A stretch of 64,000 bases of DNA from Chrysopilus asiliformis (lineage: Eukaryota; Arthropoda; Insecta; Diptera; Rhagionidae), in NCBI GenBank assembly GCA_964034945.1, contig OZ035962.1, positions 74,477,597 through 74,541,596 of the forward strand. The letters are read 5' to 3'. The translations under genes were made by a program, and so were the position numbers. Of the stretch, positions 11,268-22,761 are shown piece after piece (within the stretch, counting starts at the first letter, position 1; each line of letters begins with the position of its first letter). A model generated the notes under the pieces. It saw nothing but the letters and a program-made list of their open reading frames with translations, had not been told where the DNA came from and did not search any database.

Positions 11268-11825
11268 TTATACCCGTATGGTCAAACCAAAGGGTATATT
11301 AACTTTGCCTTACCGTTTGTAACGCCAAGATCCCGTCATCACACACAAAAATGAATTACACCAGTGTGTTTAGAATGATTAAAATAATTAATTTTTGCAT
11401 GTCCGTCCGTCCGTCTGTCCGTCTGTCCGTCTGTCCTTCTGTCTGTGGCGCGGATTGCGGGCACACGGATTGAGCTAGAGATTTGAAATTTTGCGCAGAT
11501 CCGTTTTTCGTAAAATGCAAGGCTAAGTTCGTTAATGGGCAAAAATCGACCATTAGACCATACGAACGAAAATCGACCATACGAACGAAAATGTTTTTTG
11601 TGAATATCTCAAAATCGGTGCATCTTATCAAAAAACAAAAGTTATTTAGGATATGATTCTACATAAAACTTCCATACATCAAAATTCGATTTGGATCAAT
11701 TTTAAAAAATCTTATTGAAAAGTTTGACTTCAAAGTGGAATTTTGATACAACTGTTCGCTGTTCACTTAAATCACCATACGGGTTTTCAATAATTGCCAG
11801 ATTGACAATTATAGCGTTTGTTATG
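11268..11825 (+). mobile_element. DINE-1/mini-me-like element
   Basis: Begins with TTTATACCCGTATGGTC, carries a (GTCC/GTCT)n core (11,400-11,445) and ends with the subterminal CACCATACGGGT, the hairpin 'attgccagattgacaat' and a TTTGTTATG terminus. Part of 'ggggggtaccccccat' is deleted near 11,555. Confidence 0.85.
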
Positions 11826-11867
11826 TCTTTTTTTTTGTTAAGGCTATTTTGATTGCTATTTTGAGTA

Positions 11868-12821
11868 GGGTCAGGTAGGGTGAAGTGGTCCACGTTTTTA
11901 TTATTGGTCATAAATTGGTCAAAAATTGGAATTATTGCATGATAAGATAGTCAAATCGCAACCGCAGGACCTAAGCTAACTTTCTGCATTCACAGATTGC
12001 CACCTTTTTGACATTAAATTTAATTTTTAGGCGTTTATCGAAAATTTTAATTTTTCGATTTTTTCAAAATGGTAGGGAGAAGTAGTCCACCCTCAAAAAC
12101 TTTCCAGAAATCGCATAAACATAAATTTAAATGACAAATAAAAGTATAATCATGAAGTTTGATCAAAAATATGGTTTAGTCGAAAGTAACAAATGAGCGT
12201 TTGGTCTGTTTTGGTGTTGGTTTCTTCGGTGTAGTTGTTAAGCGTCGTTTTCCGGCGGCTTGTTCTGCTACTCTAATTCAGCTTGATTTTTGGGAGAAGT
12301 TATCATCGAGCTTCGCATCGATTTTCGGCCACGATTTTAAACAGTCAAAATAACTCATAAAAAAAACTTGAAAACACGAAATATGACATTGACACGGTGC
12401 ACCACTTCACCCTACCAAACGTGGACCACTTCTCCCTACCGACGCTATTTTGCGCGGAATGACGCTGCTTCAACAATTGTGGAAAAAAGTGCAGAAACTC
12501 GGTGGATTTACAAAGTTCATAATGTAAACAACATTTTAGATTAATTAGCTTATTGAAATTGATGAAGAATTCGTCAAAATGTTGTTGAATGTGAATGCTT
12601 GCGAAAACTTTCAACAATGTTTTTTTGGCACTGGTCTGGGAGAGTGAGTAAATATACGTCTGCACACTTCAATGACTAATAAAAAAACCAGCTGTCATCA
12701 AGAGCAACCGATGAGAGTTGCATATTCTGTTCTAATGTCACTATTACTAACGAAAATGGTGGTGGACCACTTCTCCCTACGGACCACTTCTCCCGACGGA
12801 CCACTTCACCCTACCCGACCC
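11868..12821. mobile_element. TA-flanked inverted-repeat element, 954 bp
   Basis: Inverted ends of about 28 bp (GGGTCAGGTAGGGTGAAGTG / complement GGGTCGGGTAGGGTGAAGTG) with TA at 11,866-11,867 and 12,822-12,823. The phrase 'ggaccacttctccctac' recurs several times inside (12,067 degenerate, 12,421, 12,762, 12,780). No transposase frame. Resembles the Tc1/mariner/pogo-type elements at 5.4, 15.2 and 34.0 kb. Confidence 0.85.
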
Positions 12822-12823
12822 TA

Positions 12824-14466
12824 CCTTTAAATATATTTTTTATTCAAAACCGAATGAAAAATTCACCCTTGAACCTAAACCGAATCACATGCAAGAAACC
12901 TTTGTTTTACCACTCCGTAGAAAATATGAATACCAAAATCTCGAAAAACTTCCTTTTTCTTAACTCCAACCAAAATTGCGAAGCTTACCAACTTTCTTTG
13001 TAAACATCGAATGGCATTTTCCATTAAATATATTAAAAAATGTAAACAAAAATTAATATTTTGAAAAAAAAAATCTAAACTAGATTTTATGCAATTTATA
13101 CTCGCGCTCAATAAAGCTTTATTACTTACTTTATGTTTCAGTATCTTAATTTCACATTGAGGGCCCCAAAAATTCATTTTAAATGCGAAAAGCGCGATAA
13201 TTCAACCAAAAAACTTTTTTGTGCTTTAATTAAGCAAAGTATTCGTTTATGCTTTTAAATTTTTTTACGATATTTTTTTTTTATGTTTCTCAAAAGGACG
13301 AACAAGAAGTTTTAATTTGGGACGTGAAATAATTTTTTAGGCCTGACTTTTGATTAACAGCAGCTCATAAAATAATTAAAACGAAGAACTTTTAAAATAA
13401 CCAGATGAAATAACCCCTCCTCCCTCTTTCCCCAAATAGCCCTAATCTATATTTCTATATGAAACTCTATATATTATATTTATGGATATTTTTATATATA
13501 GTCATAGAATAAAATCACCTAAGGGAGTGAAGACAATTATAATGGCATAACTTTTCCCATTTACAAAATGCTTTTACAAATTTCACTTGTGTGTTTTGAA
13601 TACTGAGAGAAGTCACAGGACTGACATCCAATAGAGAGGCCAAAATCGGTTCAAAGTTCGAAAGATTTTTTTGTGTCTGTTTTGGTTACTTTATATCAAT
13701 TCAGTGTCTGTGTTTAGCAGTAAAAGTTTAATAGATTTTCATGAGTTATTTATATTACGCCTTGTTTTGTCACTCATTGACACTTTCTAGGGAAAAATGT
13801 ATTTTTATTACCTAATGTTTTCGCACTCTGTTAACTTAACAAAAAAATGTGTCAATGTAACTCAGTCAATATACAAAAATCTGACTAAGACTATGATTAA
13901 ACGCTTTAAAAGTATTTATGGACTTTTGATGAACAACATTTTCATGGCCACGAATCGTTTTACTGGGCTTTCTGAAAATATGTCACGTCAAAACTGTAAT
14001 TTGTACGAAGCAATTTGTTTTCTCTGCTGGGCAAATATATTTTTGCAAAAAAATGCTTTTATAAATTTTAAAAGTGCTATTAATCAAGATTGTCTGAAAT
14101 AAGACTACAATAAACATTCGAAGTAGAAAAGGACCCTCGACAAAAAATAACCATAAAATACTCATTATGATGAGATTCAAAACATTCAAATAAAAGAATA
14201 TTTCATAATTGTGGTTAGTTAAAGATGCGTATAAAATGATATTCAAGGAGTCTACTACTGCTGAAAATATAAATTTTCAAACATATTTTTAAATTCTACA
14301 AAAACATTAATATGATAATTTTTATTAATTGAAATAAATAAGTTTTGTAATTGGTGTGACCAGAGTAATATTTGAATATCCCGAAACCTAGGATTTATTG
14401 GTCAATATTTTTGAATATTTACTTCTCTCGAAATGAATTTTCTATTCATCCTGGCCAACGATGAAA
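12824..14466. other. AT-rich region, no gene seen
   Basis: Open frames near 13,797-14,102 (+) and 12,875-13,177 (-) have low-complexity, AT-driven composition and no recognisable domain. Confidence 0.5.
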
Positions 14467-14468
14467 TA

Positions 14469-14568
14469 CAGTAGAATCCCGATAATTCGTATTTCAAAGG
14501 ACCAGCAAATTCATACGAATTAGCGGGATATACGAATTATCGGGGTACGAATTATCGGGATTCTACTG
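14469..14568. mobile_element. 100-bp pogo-like MITE
   Basis: Inverted ends CAGTAGAATCCCGATAATTC, TA at 14,467-14,468 and 14,569-14,570. The interior repeats 'tacgaatta', and nearly the whole unit can fold back. Confidence 0.9.
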
Positions 14569-14692
14569 TATTTGGAAATTTCAATTCAAAAAGTGATTTT
14601 TTTTAATTTTGTGGAACATTGATTCACTATGAAAAATTATATGTGTGATAAATAATGAACGATAAAAAAGCCTCATTGGTTTTAAGATCGAT

Positions 14693-14835
14693 TTTATTGT
14701 TAAGTTTTCGATTGGTTATAACACTGGGGGAACATTGTCATTAGATTCAACGAAAAAGTAGTTGAATCAAATAAAAAAAAACGCCAAATTTGCGTCAACG
14801 ATTTCTGTATTTGATTTAAATGAAAAGTATTTAAT
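14693..14835 (+). repeat. dispersed repeat, 5' part
   Basis: The stretch 'cattagattcaacgaaaaag' and 'agttgaatcaaataaaaaa' matches, in reverse, 41,480-41,585. A second matching block is at 17,770-18,200 (reverse of 40,965-41,200). The left copy therefore appears split by later insertions, including the 15,241-17,036 element. Confidence 0.65.
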
Positions 14836-15238
14836 TATTCTGCTTGTATCGCGTTGTAGGAAACACTAACTCCATATAAAAATGGGGGTTCGATTGGGGT
14901 TCGAATAACAAACTTGTCTTTTTTGGGATAAGGCTTAAGTTTTTTTCATTTATTAGGGCCCGTTTGCGCGTACTATTTTTAAAAAATTAAGTTGCGAATA
15001 GCCTACTTAAACCGTAGAAATTCTAGAATTTCAATACTTTAAATTATACATAAGTTTCGTTATAAAATTCACAATAAAACCAAAATTCAATATTAAACAA
15101 GCACATTGCAAACGAAACATTAAGAGGGCGAGAACGAAAAAAGTGTACACAATTTCACACTACAAACTTAACGTAGTTCAATATATATTATCAATACCAT
15201 TTTTTCAGGCTTGTGCGTCGTTGCAATTGTATAAACAG
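14836..15238. other. spacer, nothing identified
   Basis: No coding or repeat end recognised. Confidence 0.45.
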
Positions 15239-15679
15239 TAGGGGAAAGGTTCGTACCATGGACCGCTTGTACCTTGGACCGAAGCCGATTGCAGGCAAAC
15301 TGAAACACTTGTGCGAGCATGTTCTTCTATGAAATTTAGAGTATTCGTATGCACATTTTCTCATTCTGTTTCTAATCGCCGGTGAGAGTAAACGTGCCCT
15401 TGGAGCTACAAAATCTGTTTTTGACACCAAAAAGGAATTTTTTGTCAATCCAATCGCCGAGTGTTTTCACAAACATACGTGTGAATTTTTTTGTGGAACT
15501 TTCAGAAAACGGTGAGTTGATTAATTGATTTCCTTGGTTTAATTTTATTTTTGGTTCGATTAATATAAACATTATGTTTTTTTTTAAATTATATTATTAT
15601 GGAGATACTCGTGTACCTTGGACCTTTTTTTCCTGCAATTTTAAAATATATGTATTTTTTCAGATAATGCCGAGAAATA

Positions 15680-16687
15680 ATGGCATTTTCAGCCCGAAAT
15701 ATTATCAAAGGGTTTGAAGTAAGTGGAATTTGGCCGGTAAACGAAGCAATTTTTGAAGAAGAAGAGTTCCTGTCGTCATATGTCACAGATCGGCCTCTTC
15801 CCCCCATAATTCAGAAGTAAGACCACAATTACAGATCAAGCCTTCCTTCAACTTCTAGTGCTGTTACTGAAAATGAAATTGTATCGCCAGAGGAAGTCCG
15901 CCCTTTTCCAAAAGCTCCACCCCGGAAGAACACTAATGACGTTTTCGACTGGCAGATTCAGGGCAGATTCAGAGCACGCTCTGCCCCAGTTTAGAGCAAG
16001 GTATTTCGAGCAGATCTCGAGTAGATTTCGAGCACCTCTGCTTGGGAGTCGAGCATTTCTCAAAGAACAAGAAGAAGCATAAAACAAATTAAAATTAATT
16101 TTGATATATTCCCCTTAAGTTGACACTGCACTAATATATTTCTGACCAAATGAAATTCTTCTTCACTAGATGAAGAAGAATCCAAGAAATCAAAATCATA
16201 AATATCTTCCATTTACGATTCCACACGATTTTGTTAGCCTTAACCTCAAAAGAGCAACTCAAATCTGACTACATTAGGCAGATCACAAAATTGCTCGAAA
16301 AATGCTCTTTTAGTGCTCGCATACGGAGTACTTGCGTCACTCGAACACGTAACTCTTTTTCGAGCGATCAAAAAATCTCAGTCGAACACAAGATCTCAGA
16401 GTGAGCAAATTTAGAGCAACTTCAGAGCAAAAAGAGCATGCCAGTCGAAAACGCCATAACAGAAGGGGACGAGCATTAGGAAAAACTAGGATTTTAACTG
16501 ACTCTCCAGAGAGGGAAACAGTATTGCAAGCGGAAAGAATAAAAAATATAAAAAAAGAAGAGATCACAAAAAAAGGCAAAATACCAAAAAAGAGGAAAGT
16601 AGAATGTCCGTCCGTTTTGCCAAAGAAACGGAAACCTCTTTTTAGGAAAAAAAAATTTGTTGCTTCTGACACCTCAAACAAAGACTA
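15680..16687 (+). pseudogene. pogo-type (DDE_1) transposase C-terminus, interrupted
   Basis: First piece (15,680-15,820) has the conserved tail motif of pogo/jerky-type transposases: NIIKGFEVSGIWPVN, then an acidic segment and VTDRP. Another frame continues with SPEEVRPFPKAPPRKN up to 15,940. A 512-bp insert follows, and the tail resumes at 16,453 with RGRALGKTRILTDSPERE and a lysine-rich C-terminus ending near 16,687. The tail order matches the family. The catalytic DDE core and DNA-binding region are gone, and there is at least one frameshift as well as the insert. Confidence 0.8.
15941..16452. mobile_element. inverted-repeat insert within pogo remnant
   Basis: Bounded by GTTTTCGACTGGCA and its complement TGCCAGTCGAAAAC. 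It separates two in-order parts of the transposase tail, so it is a later insertion. The motif 'gagca' / 'tgctc' recurs many times inside. No convincing target duplication (cactaatgac versus gccataac), so the superfamily is left open. Confidence 0.75.
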
Positions 16688-17039
16688 ACTGCTCTGGTTT
16701 TTTCTGAACTTTCCTTTTTTTTAATGTTAAAATAAAAATATTTCTCTGGAAAAAAACTTTTTTTTAATTCAACATAATTTTTCAGCCAGGTCCAAGGTAC
16801 AAGCATGGTCGGTCCAAGGTACAGACCGGGGTTGTACCTTGGAACGTGGAACCAAGAGTTACATAACTTAAAATCCCTAAACAACGATGAGGAGTATCGG
16901 AACAAAGGTTTGTTTTTTTTTACACAAATTAATCCGAGCTTCTTTACAAAGCAAAAAAAAAAACAATTAACATACTTGTAGATTTTTTGTAAATAACGGG
17001 AAAGTAAATTTCGGTCCAAGGTACAAGCCCTTCCCCTAC

Positions 17040-17192
17040 ATAAAATTTGTAATGCGAATATCGCGAATATAAAATATAATTTATAAACCGCGTTGTGGCG
17101 AAAACTGCGTTGAGGCGAAAATTGCGTTGTAGAGATACCGCGTTGTAAAGGTACCGCGTTGTAAAGGTACCGCGTTATAGGAGGTTTACCTG
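17040..17192. repeat. tandem 'accgcgttgtaaaggt' with pogo-like end
   Basis: Several 16-17-bp units ending in 'ataggaggtttacctgta', whose complement (TACAGGTAAACCTCC) resembles a pogo-like terminus. No left partner found, so it is a half element at most. Confidence 0.5.
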
Positions 17193-17491
17193 TATTTTAT
17201 TTTATGCTTTATCAATAAAATACAAGTAACATAAAATTAGAGAAATTTGATGATTTTTTAATCCAAAGCTTCAAACGAATGAATGCTCTTAATGAATATG
17301 ATGGTGATGTCTCGAAAAACATACTAAACTCGTGATATTTTCCAAAAAAATTAATTTTTGGAAAAAAAAATCTGAAAAAATTAACTTGGAAAATCTCACG
17401 AAACATTGCTGAAACTAATTTCTAGAATAAGATATTATACTTTAAACTATTGTATTCAGGTGGATGAAAAAGCATCGAAAATTTTTTTTAA
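17193..17491. repeat. AT-rich segment with dispersed-repeat core
   Basis: Includes 'cttcaaacgaatgaatgctc' and 'tctcgaaaaacatact' (17,268-17,326), related to 7495 and 28,695. Otherwise nothing identified. Confidence 0.45.
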
Positions 17492-17493
17492 TA

Positions 17494-17750
17494 TCTGTAC
17501 CCCAGAGGTAAACTGTCGTAACTGCCAAAACCGCAATTTTTGGGTTATTGTTGTAACTACATTGTGGGGACGTATATATTATATCAACTAATATTTTGTT
17601 TAAACTATATCCTAAAATAAAATAAACTACAAAAGTTTCAAATAATTACCGAAAATCATACACAATAAAAAGTTTGCAATTCCGAACTAAAAATGGCTCT
17701 CCTGTAATTTGCAAAATGTCAGTTACGACAGTTTACCTCTGGGGTACAGA
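17494..17750. mobile_element. 257-bp palindromic MITE
   Basis: Long inverted ends (TCTGTACCCCAGAGGTAAAC and on through 'tgtcgtaactg') with TA at 17,492-17,493 and 17,751-17,752. An alternative boundary uses the inner TA next to CCCC. Non-coding. Confidence 0.85.
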
Positions 17751-17769
17751 TATATTCTTCAAAAGTCTC

Positions 17770-18200
17770 ATAATTATTAGGAAAACCATATCGCCATCTT
17801 TGACATTCCGCGTGCAAAAAAACATAGAAAATGCATTTGTGTGTGCTGCAGACGACACCGAATTTTCTCTCTCGTTCTCTTTTCTATTCGACATTCATAA
17901 ATCGTCGATATAATGTCAGATACAATCAAAACAAATTCTCATTTTTTTTTGACTTTATAACGTAAGAAAGCGGCCGCTGCCAGACAATTAAATTGACTGA
18001 TTGGGTTTTTGTTTCAATCAATTTTCATTTAAATAATTTTGGATTCATTTAAATCAAAAACCTGCATTTAAAATGAATGCCATTTTATTTTTAAAACCTG
18101 CATTAAAATGTATTTGTTTTTACTACTTTGTCATTTAATTCAAATAAAAAACATTTGATTTTGGATTATGAATGAGAATTAGTTAAATCAAAAAATTCTA
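17770..18200 (+). repeat. dispersed repeat, 3' part
   Basis: 'ttttctctctcgttctcttt' and flanks match, in reverse, 41,050-41,185. The downstream AT-rich 'attagttaaatca' matches 40,975-41,000. Non-coding. Confidence 0.65.
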
Positions 18201-18654
18201 AACAAGATGAATTCAAAAATGAATATAATATAAAAGTGAAAATAGTTTCACAATAGCGAGATGAAAGAAACAATAGAAATGATTGGCAATAAATTGAATA
18301 ATTTTAAAATAAATTCAATAAGTTTAAAGTAAAAAAAAGTTATTTCACAAAATTTAATTGAAACAACTTGTATAAAGGGAAAGCACTTGAAATGAAACAA
18401 TATATAAAGGGAAATTCGGGAAAGCATGTGAAATCGGCCCTTGCTGCGATTTAACTGGATTTTTTTCGAAGTAGCTTATTATAAATTTTAAGTCGTGGCA
18501 AATTTTCAGCTCCCAAAAATTTATACTTTTGGAAAAAAAATTTTTGTTTTTCATTTTCAAAAAAAGAAATTTTACTATGTCATATATACTTACTGTTCAT
18601 CATAAAAAAAATATGATCATCTTCCAATTATTGTTTCCCAAAAAAATTACTTTA
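18201..18654. other. AT-rich spacer
   Basis: No gene or repeat end recognised. Confidence 0.45.
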
Positions 18655-19200
18655 TTATACCCGTATGGTGACACCAAAGGGTATATTAACTTTGCCTTAC
18701 CGTTTGTAACGCCAAGATCCCGTCATCGCACAAAAAAATGAATTACACCAGTGTGTTTAGAATGATAAAAAAAATTGAATTTTGCATGTCCGTCCGTCTG
18801 TCTGTCCGTCTGTCTGTCTGTCTGTCCGTCCGTCTGTCTGTGGCGCGGATTGCGGGCGCACGGAATTAGCTACAGACTTGAAATTTGCATAGATTCGTTT
18901 TTCGTAAAATGCAAGGCTAAGTTCGTTAATGGGCAAAAATGGACCATTAGGGGGGGTATCCCCCATACGAACGAAAACGTTTTTTGCGAATATCGCAAAA
19001 ACGGTGCATCTCATCAAAAAAGTCCAAGAACAAAAGTTATTTAGGATACGATTCTACCGATTGGAATAAATTTTAAAAAATCTTATTGGAAAGTTTGACT
19101 TCAAAGTGGAATTTTGGTATAACTGTTCGAATTTTGATACGAATATCACCATACGGGTCTCCAATGATTGCCAGATTGGCAATTATAGCTTTTGTTATGT
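18655..19200 (+). mobile_element. DINE-1/mini-me-like element
   Basis: Nearly complete: TATACCCGTATGGTG start, (GTCY)n core at 18,788-18,840, 'gtggcgcggattgcgggcgc', subterminal CACCATACGGGT, hairpin 'attgccagattggcaat' and 'ttttgttatg' end. Confidence 0.93.
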
Positions 19201-20336
19201 GTTTTCAGATAATTTTTATCCTATGTTCTAAGCGAGCAAGACCTACAATTTTTTCGTCAAATATGTACCACAAAAAAATTTCAGGGTGATCCGATGTGTG
19301 AAACATTTTTTTTTTGTAAAAATATTCAAAATCTAATGGACTTCATGTTTGAGTGGGTCGCCACCGATCAATTTCGTATATATAAATGATCAAATTTTAA
19401 ATGACATAAAAATGTTCTCTAAACATAACTTGATGTTCAAATCTTCCTACAAATCTTCAAAGAAATTTTAAATCACGAAGTTCTATATTTCAGAGAAATT
19501 AGTTGTATATTTGGGCATATTATTAGCTTCTTATTTTCGACTTCTTTCATATATGCATGCATATTTCAGCATTTTCATATTGCATATAATTCGGTCTCTA
19601 TTATATGAAAACCACGTGAGTAAAGCAATAGATGAATCAAAGTGAACAGCAATATAAATATTTTCAAACTCTCCAGATCTTTTTATGTGAATATATCTAT
19701 TTGACGAGAAAATAAAAAACAAAAACTCAAATTTTCTAAATTGAAAAGCATTTTCGAAACGAAAGTAAATTATAACAGATGAGCTCAATATACTCGTAGT
19801 AGGATTTTCCCACAATTTCGCTAAATTTGCATAGCTTAGAGACAATATTATTGTTGAAAACTGTTTTTACTCTCATTTAAGGATCTTAACCAGTGAATAA
19901 TTGAAAAGGTTCTGCAGCAAAATTGGCCAGTGCGAATTTGAATGCTAATAAATTAATCTAAACACAAACGATGTTGTATAAAGGCTTCATAGGGATGATT
20001 CAAAGTAGATTCGTCTCTATTGAATGTAGGAAAATTAAATGAGCACACAAAATTTGTGTAATTACTCTGTGTTTCCTTTATTCGACAGCAAAGCGACAAG
20101 AAAATGTCGTATTGTTCAATAATTTTAAAATCCTCTTTACCAGTTTAATTGTACATTGAGAGCTTTTAACAAGAATAACACAAACGCATTGCAAATTACT
20201 GATCCTCAGACACTGAATTGCGCAATATTTAGATTTTATGACAAAATTTTGCTGTCTATGACATTTCATTATTCCAATGATAAGTTCCTACCTGTATTAA
20301 ATTTGCTTGTCGCAGACGTGGAAAACGTTATCGTGA
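19201..20336. other. AT-rich region, no gene seen
   Basis: Short frames only, none with a recognisable domain. Confidence 0.5.
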
Positions 20337-20470
20337 TGTAGCGAAATGATTTTCCGGCTATTTCTTCAAAATTACGTTATAACGATATAGAAATTTAATT
20401 TCGTTACAGTAACGAAAACTGAAAAATATTATTTCGTTTTTTCGTTATTCGTTGTTTTTTTAATTGGTAG
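20337..20470 (+). repeat. dispersed repeat with inverted copy at 60.9 kb
   Basis: 'caaaattacgttataacg' followed by 'atttaatttcgttaca' and 'atttcgttttttcgtt' matches the complement of 60,858-60,985. Confidence 0.7.
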
Positions 20471-20621
20471 AAATTCTCATAGGACAAAATGGGTAGGTGT
20501 TAATTTTGAATCTAATGCTACATTTACACGAATGACAAATTTGTCATTTTTTTCTTGTCATTATGTTAATTCCCGTGTAAATGGCATAATTTTTGTAATT
20601 TTTTCTGTCAGAAAATGTCAA

Positions 20622-20651
20622 TCATCATACTAATATATAAAAATGAGTTGG

Positions 20652-20722
<71 letters not shown>

Positions 20723-21695
20723 TCCTCTTTCACGCAAAAACGGCTGAACCGATTGACTTGAAATTTGGCATGAGTGTCTGTGGTAGTTCTGGTTCCAACA
20801 TAGGCATACGGAAAAGTAGCTCGAGGGGTGGGGGGAGTAAGGGGAGGGGTTAAAGTGATTTCGAAACTTACTTTTTGCGCTATGTTACTGTTTCGCGGGG
20901 AAACTATTGAACCGATTAGCCTGAAATTTGGCACAGATTTGGCCTGAAATTTGGCATAGAAACTACTGAACCGATTAGCCTGAACTTTTGCATAGATGTT
21001 CGTCGGGGGTCCAGCGCCAACACAGACCCATTGAAAAGTAGCCCGACGGGTAGGGGGGAGTAAGGGGAGGGGGTAAAGTGATCTCGAAACTTAGCTCTTC
21101 CTCTATATTACTCTTTCGCGGGGAAACTACTGGACCGATTGGCCTGAAATTTTGCATAGATCTTCGTCGGGAGCTCAGCCCCAACACGGACCCATTAAAA
21201 AGTAGCCCGACGGATGGGGGGAGTAAGGGGAGGGGGTAAAGTGATCTCGAAACTTAGCTCTTCCTGTATGTTACCCTTTCGCGGGGAAACTACTGAACCG
21301 ATTGACCTGAAATTTGGCACAGATGTTCGTCGGGGGTCCAGCACCAACATAGACCCATTAAAAAGTAGCCCGAGAGGTGGGAGGAGTAAGGGGAGGGGGT
21401 AAAGTGATCTCGAAACTTAGCTCTTCCTCTATGTTACCCTTTCGCGGGGAAACTACTGAACCGATTGGCCTGAAATTTGGCATAGATGTTCGTCGGGGGT
21501 CCAGCCCCAACATAGACCCAGTAAAAAGTAGCCCGAGAGGTGGAGGAGTAAGGGGAGGGGGTAAAGAAAACCCGAATCTTTTAAAGAAAAGCACGGACAA
21601 CTTATTCTATCTAATTTATTGCCAATTGAAGTTTGTTTTTTTAGATTTTGTTCTACTCACGCTTTTAGCCGGGCGAAGCCGGGTCCAAATTCTAG
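20622..21695 (+). mobile_element. non-autonomous Helitron, tandem copy 1
   Basis: Starts TCATCATACTAATATATAAA and ends 'gggtccaaattctag', preceded by GC-rich hairpin sequence (gccgggcgaagccggg). A (GTCT)n run (20,651-20,702) is followed by 'aaaacggctgaaccgattga' and then about 163-bp tandem units starting 'tcgcggggaaactactg' (near 20,893, 21,117, 21,282, 21,444). No Rep/helicase coding. Its 3' CTAG abuts the second copy with no intervening bases. Confidence 0.88.
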
Positions 21696-22199
21696 TACTA
21701 ATATATAAAAATGAGTTGGTGTCTGTCTGTTTCTCTTTCACGCAAAAACGGCTGGACCGATTGACTTGAAATTTGGCATGAGTGTCTGTGGTAGTTCTGG
21801 TTCCAACATAGGCATACGGAAAAGTAGCGCGAGGGGTGGGGGGTGTAAGGGGAGGGGGTAAAGGGATTTCGAAACTTAGTTTTTGCACAATGTTACTCTT
21901 TCGCGGGGGAAACTACTGAACCGATTGGCCTTGAATTTGGCATAGATGTTCGTCGGGGGTCCAGCCCCAACATAGATCCATTAAAAAGTAACCCCAGAAG
22001 TGGGGGAGTAAGCGGAGGGGGGTAAAGTAATACCGAATGCAAGTGCTGGAATTTTTTGTTAGTTTGTTAATCATTTTCCGAAGAGAAAAAACTAACGAAC
22101 AGAATGCAGGCTACCTAATTTTTAACCAACTGAATTTAGTTTTCCTAAGTTTTTTTTCTGATCACGCTTTTAGCCGGCGAAACCGGGTCCAAATTCTAG
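21696..22199 (+). mobile_element. non-autonomous Helitron, tandem copy 2
   Basis: Begins TACTAATATATAAAAATGAG immediately after the CTAG of copy 1, has a shortened (GTCT)n, the same interior with fewer tandem units, and ends 'gggtccaaattctag' before host T (22,200). The pair occupies one A|T insertion site. Confidence 0.88.
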
Positions 22200-22480
22200 T
22201 CTCTCATAAAAGAATGAACTTGTCCATTCTTTTATGCCAGATTGTCATTCGTACAAACGCAATATTAGTTATGACAAAAGTTGAATACTAAAGTTGTCAT
22301 AACTAATATTGCGTTTGCACGAATGACAATCTGGCATAAAAGAATGGACAAGTTCATTCTTTTATGAGAGATTGACATTTTCTGACAGAAAAAATTACAA
22401 AAATTATGCCATTTACACGGGAATTAACATAATGACAAGAAAAAAATGACAAATTTGTCATTCGTGTAAATGTAGCATAA

Positions 22481-22574
22481 CTTTGCGATATAATTTTAAA
22501 CCACTTTCCCTCGTCCGATTGAATTGAACTTTTGCACACATACGTAACTGCAATGACAATACATTATTTTCTTT
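22481..22574. other. short spacer
   Basis: Nothing identified. Confidence 0.4.
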
Positions 22575-22760
22575 ACTTCATAATTGTAAGGATAACTCAT
22601 CCGGGGGTTTTGGGTTCCCTAAATTTGATTCTGACGTTAAGAAGTCTGTAGAGATAACGGAAAGTCCTATAAAGATAACGTGATTATGTTCTTCCTGAAG
22701 TTTTCCGGAAAAAATGTAATCTGAGAATTTTTGGGTTAGCTAAACCCGATTTTAGAGTCA
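22575..22760 (+). repeat. 'aaggataac' repeat unit, plus orientation
   Basis: Contains 'gataacggaaagtcctataa', 'ttttccggaaaaaatg' and 'gggtt' segments of the roughly 115-bp unit also found at 4.6, 23.7-24.3, 27.4, 37.6 and 50.0-50.4 kb. Probably Helitron interior. Confidence 0.65.
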
Positions 22761-22761
22761 A

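Larger units (their letters stand above)
15241..17036 (+). mobile_element. pogo-like transposon remnant, 1.8 kb
   Basis: Inverted ends (GGGGAAAGGTTCGTACC / complement GGGGAAGGGCTTGTACC) with TA at 15,239-15,240 and 17,037-17,038. The phrase 'gtaccttggacc' recurs near both ends. It contains two pieces of a transposase C-terminus separated by a 512-bp insert. The N-terminal and catalytic parts are absent. Confidence 0.85.
20516..22477. mobile_element. palindromic MITE (TAA duplication) split by Helitrons
   Basis: Left arm 20,516-20,621 plus 22,200-22,285 is the mirror of the right arm 22,287-22,477, so without its insert this is a roughly 384-bp foldback element. It starts TGCTACATTTACACGAATG and is flanked by TAA at 20,513-20,515 and 22,478-22,480. 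Three-base TAA/TTA duplications suggest the PIF/Harbinger type. Arms differ by only a few bases (for example cgtac versus cgtgc). Confidence 0.9.

Noticed and set aside
18757..19044. Frames rich in Cys/Leu/Ser/Val or Thr/Asp/Arg/Gln at every (GTCY)n site
   Set aside because: Translations of the tetranucleotide cores of DINE-like and Helitron repeats, not genes. The same applies at 11.4, 20.7, 23.1, 45.5, 49.6, 59.0 and 63.6 kb.
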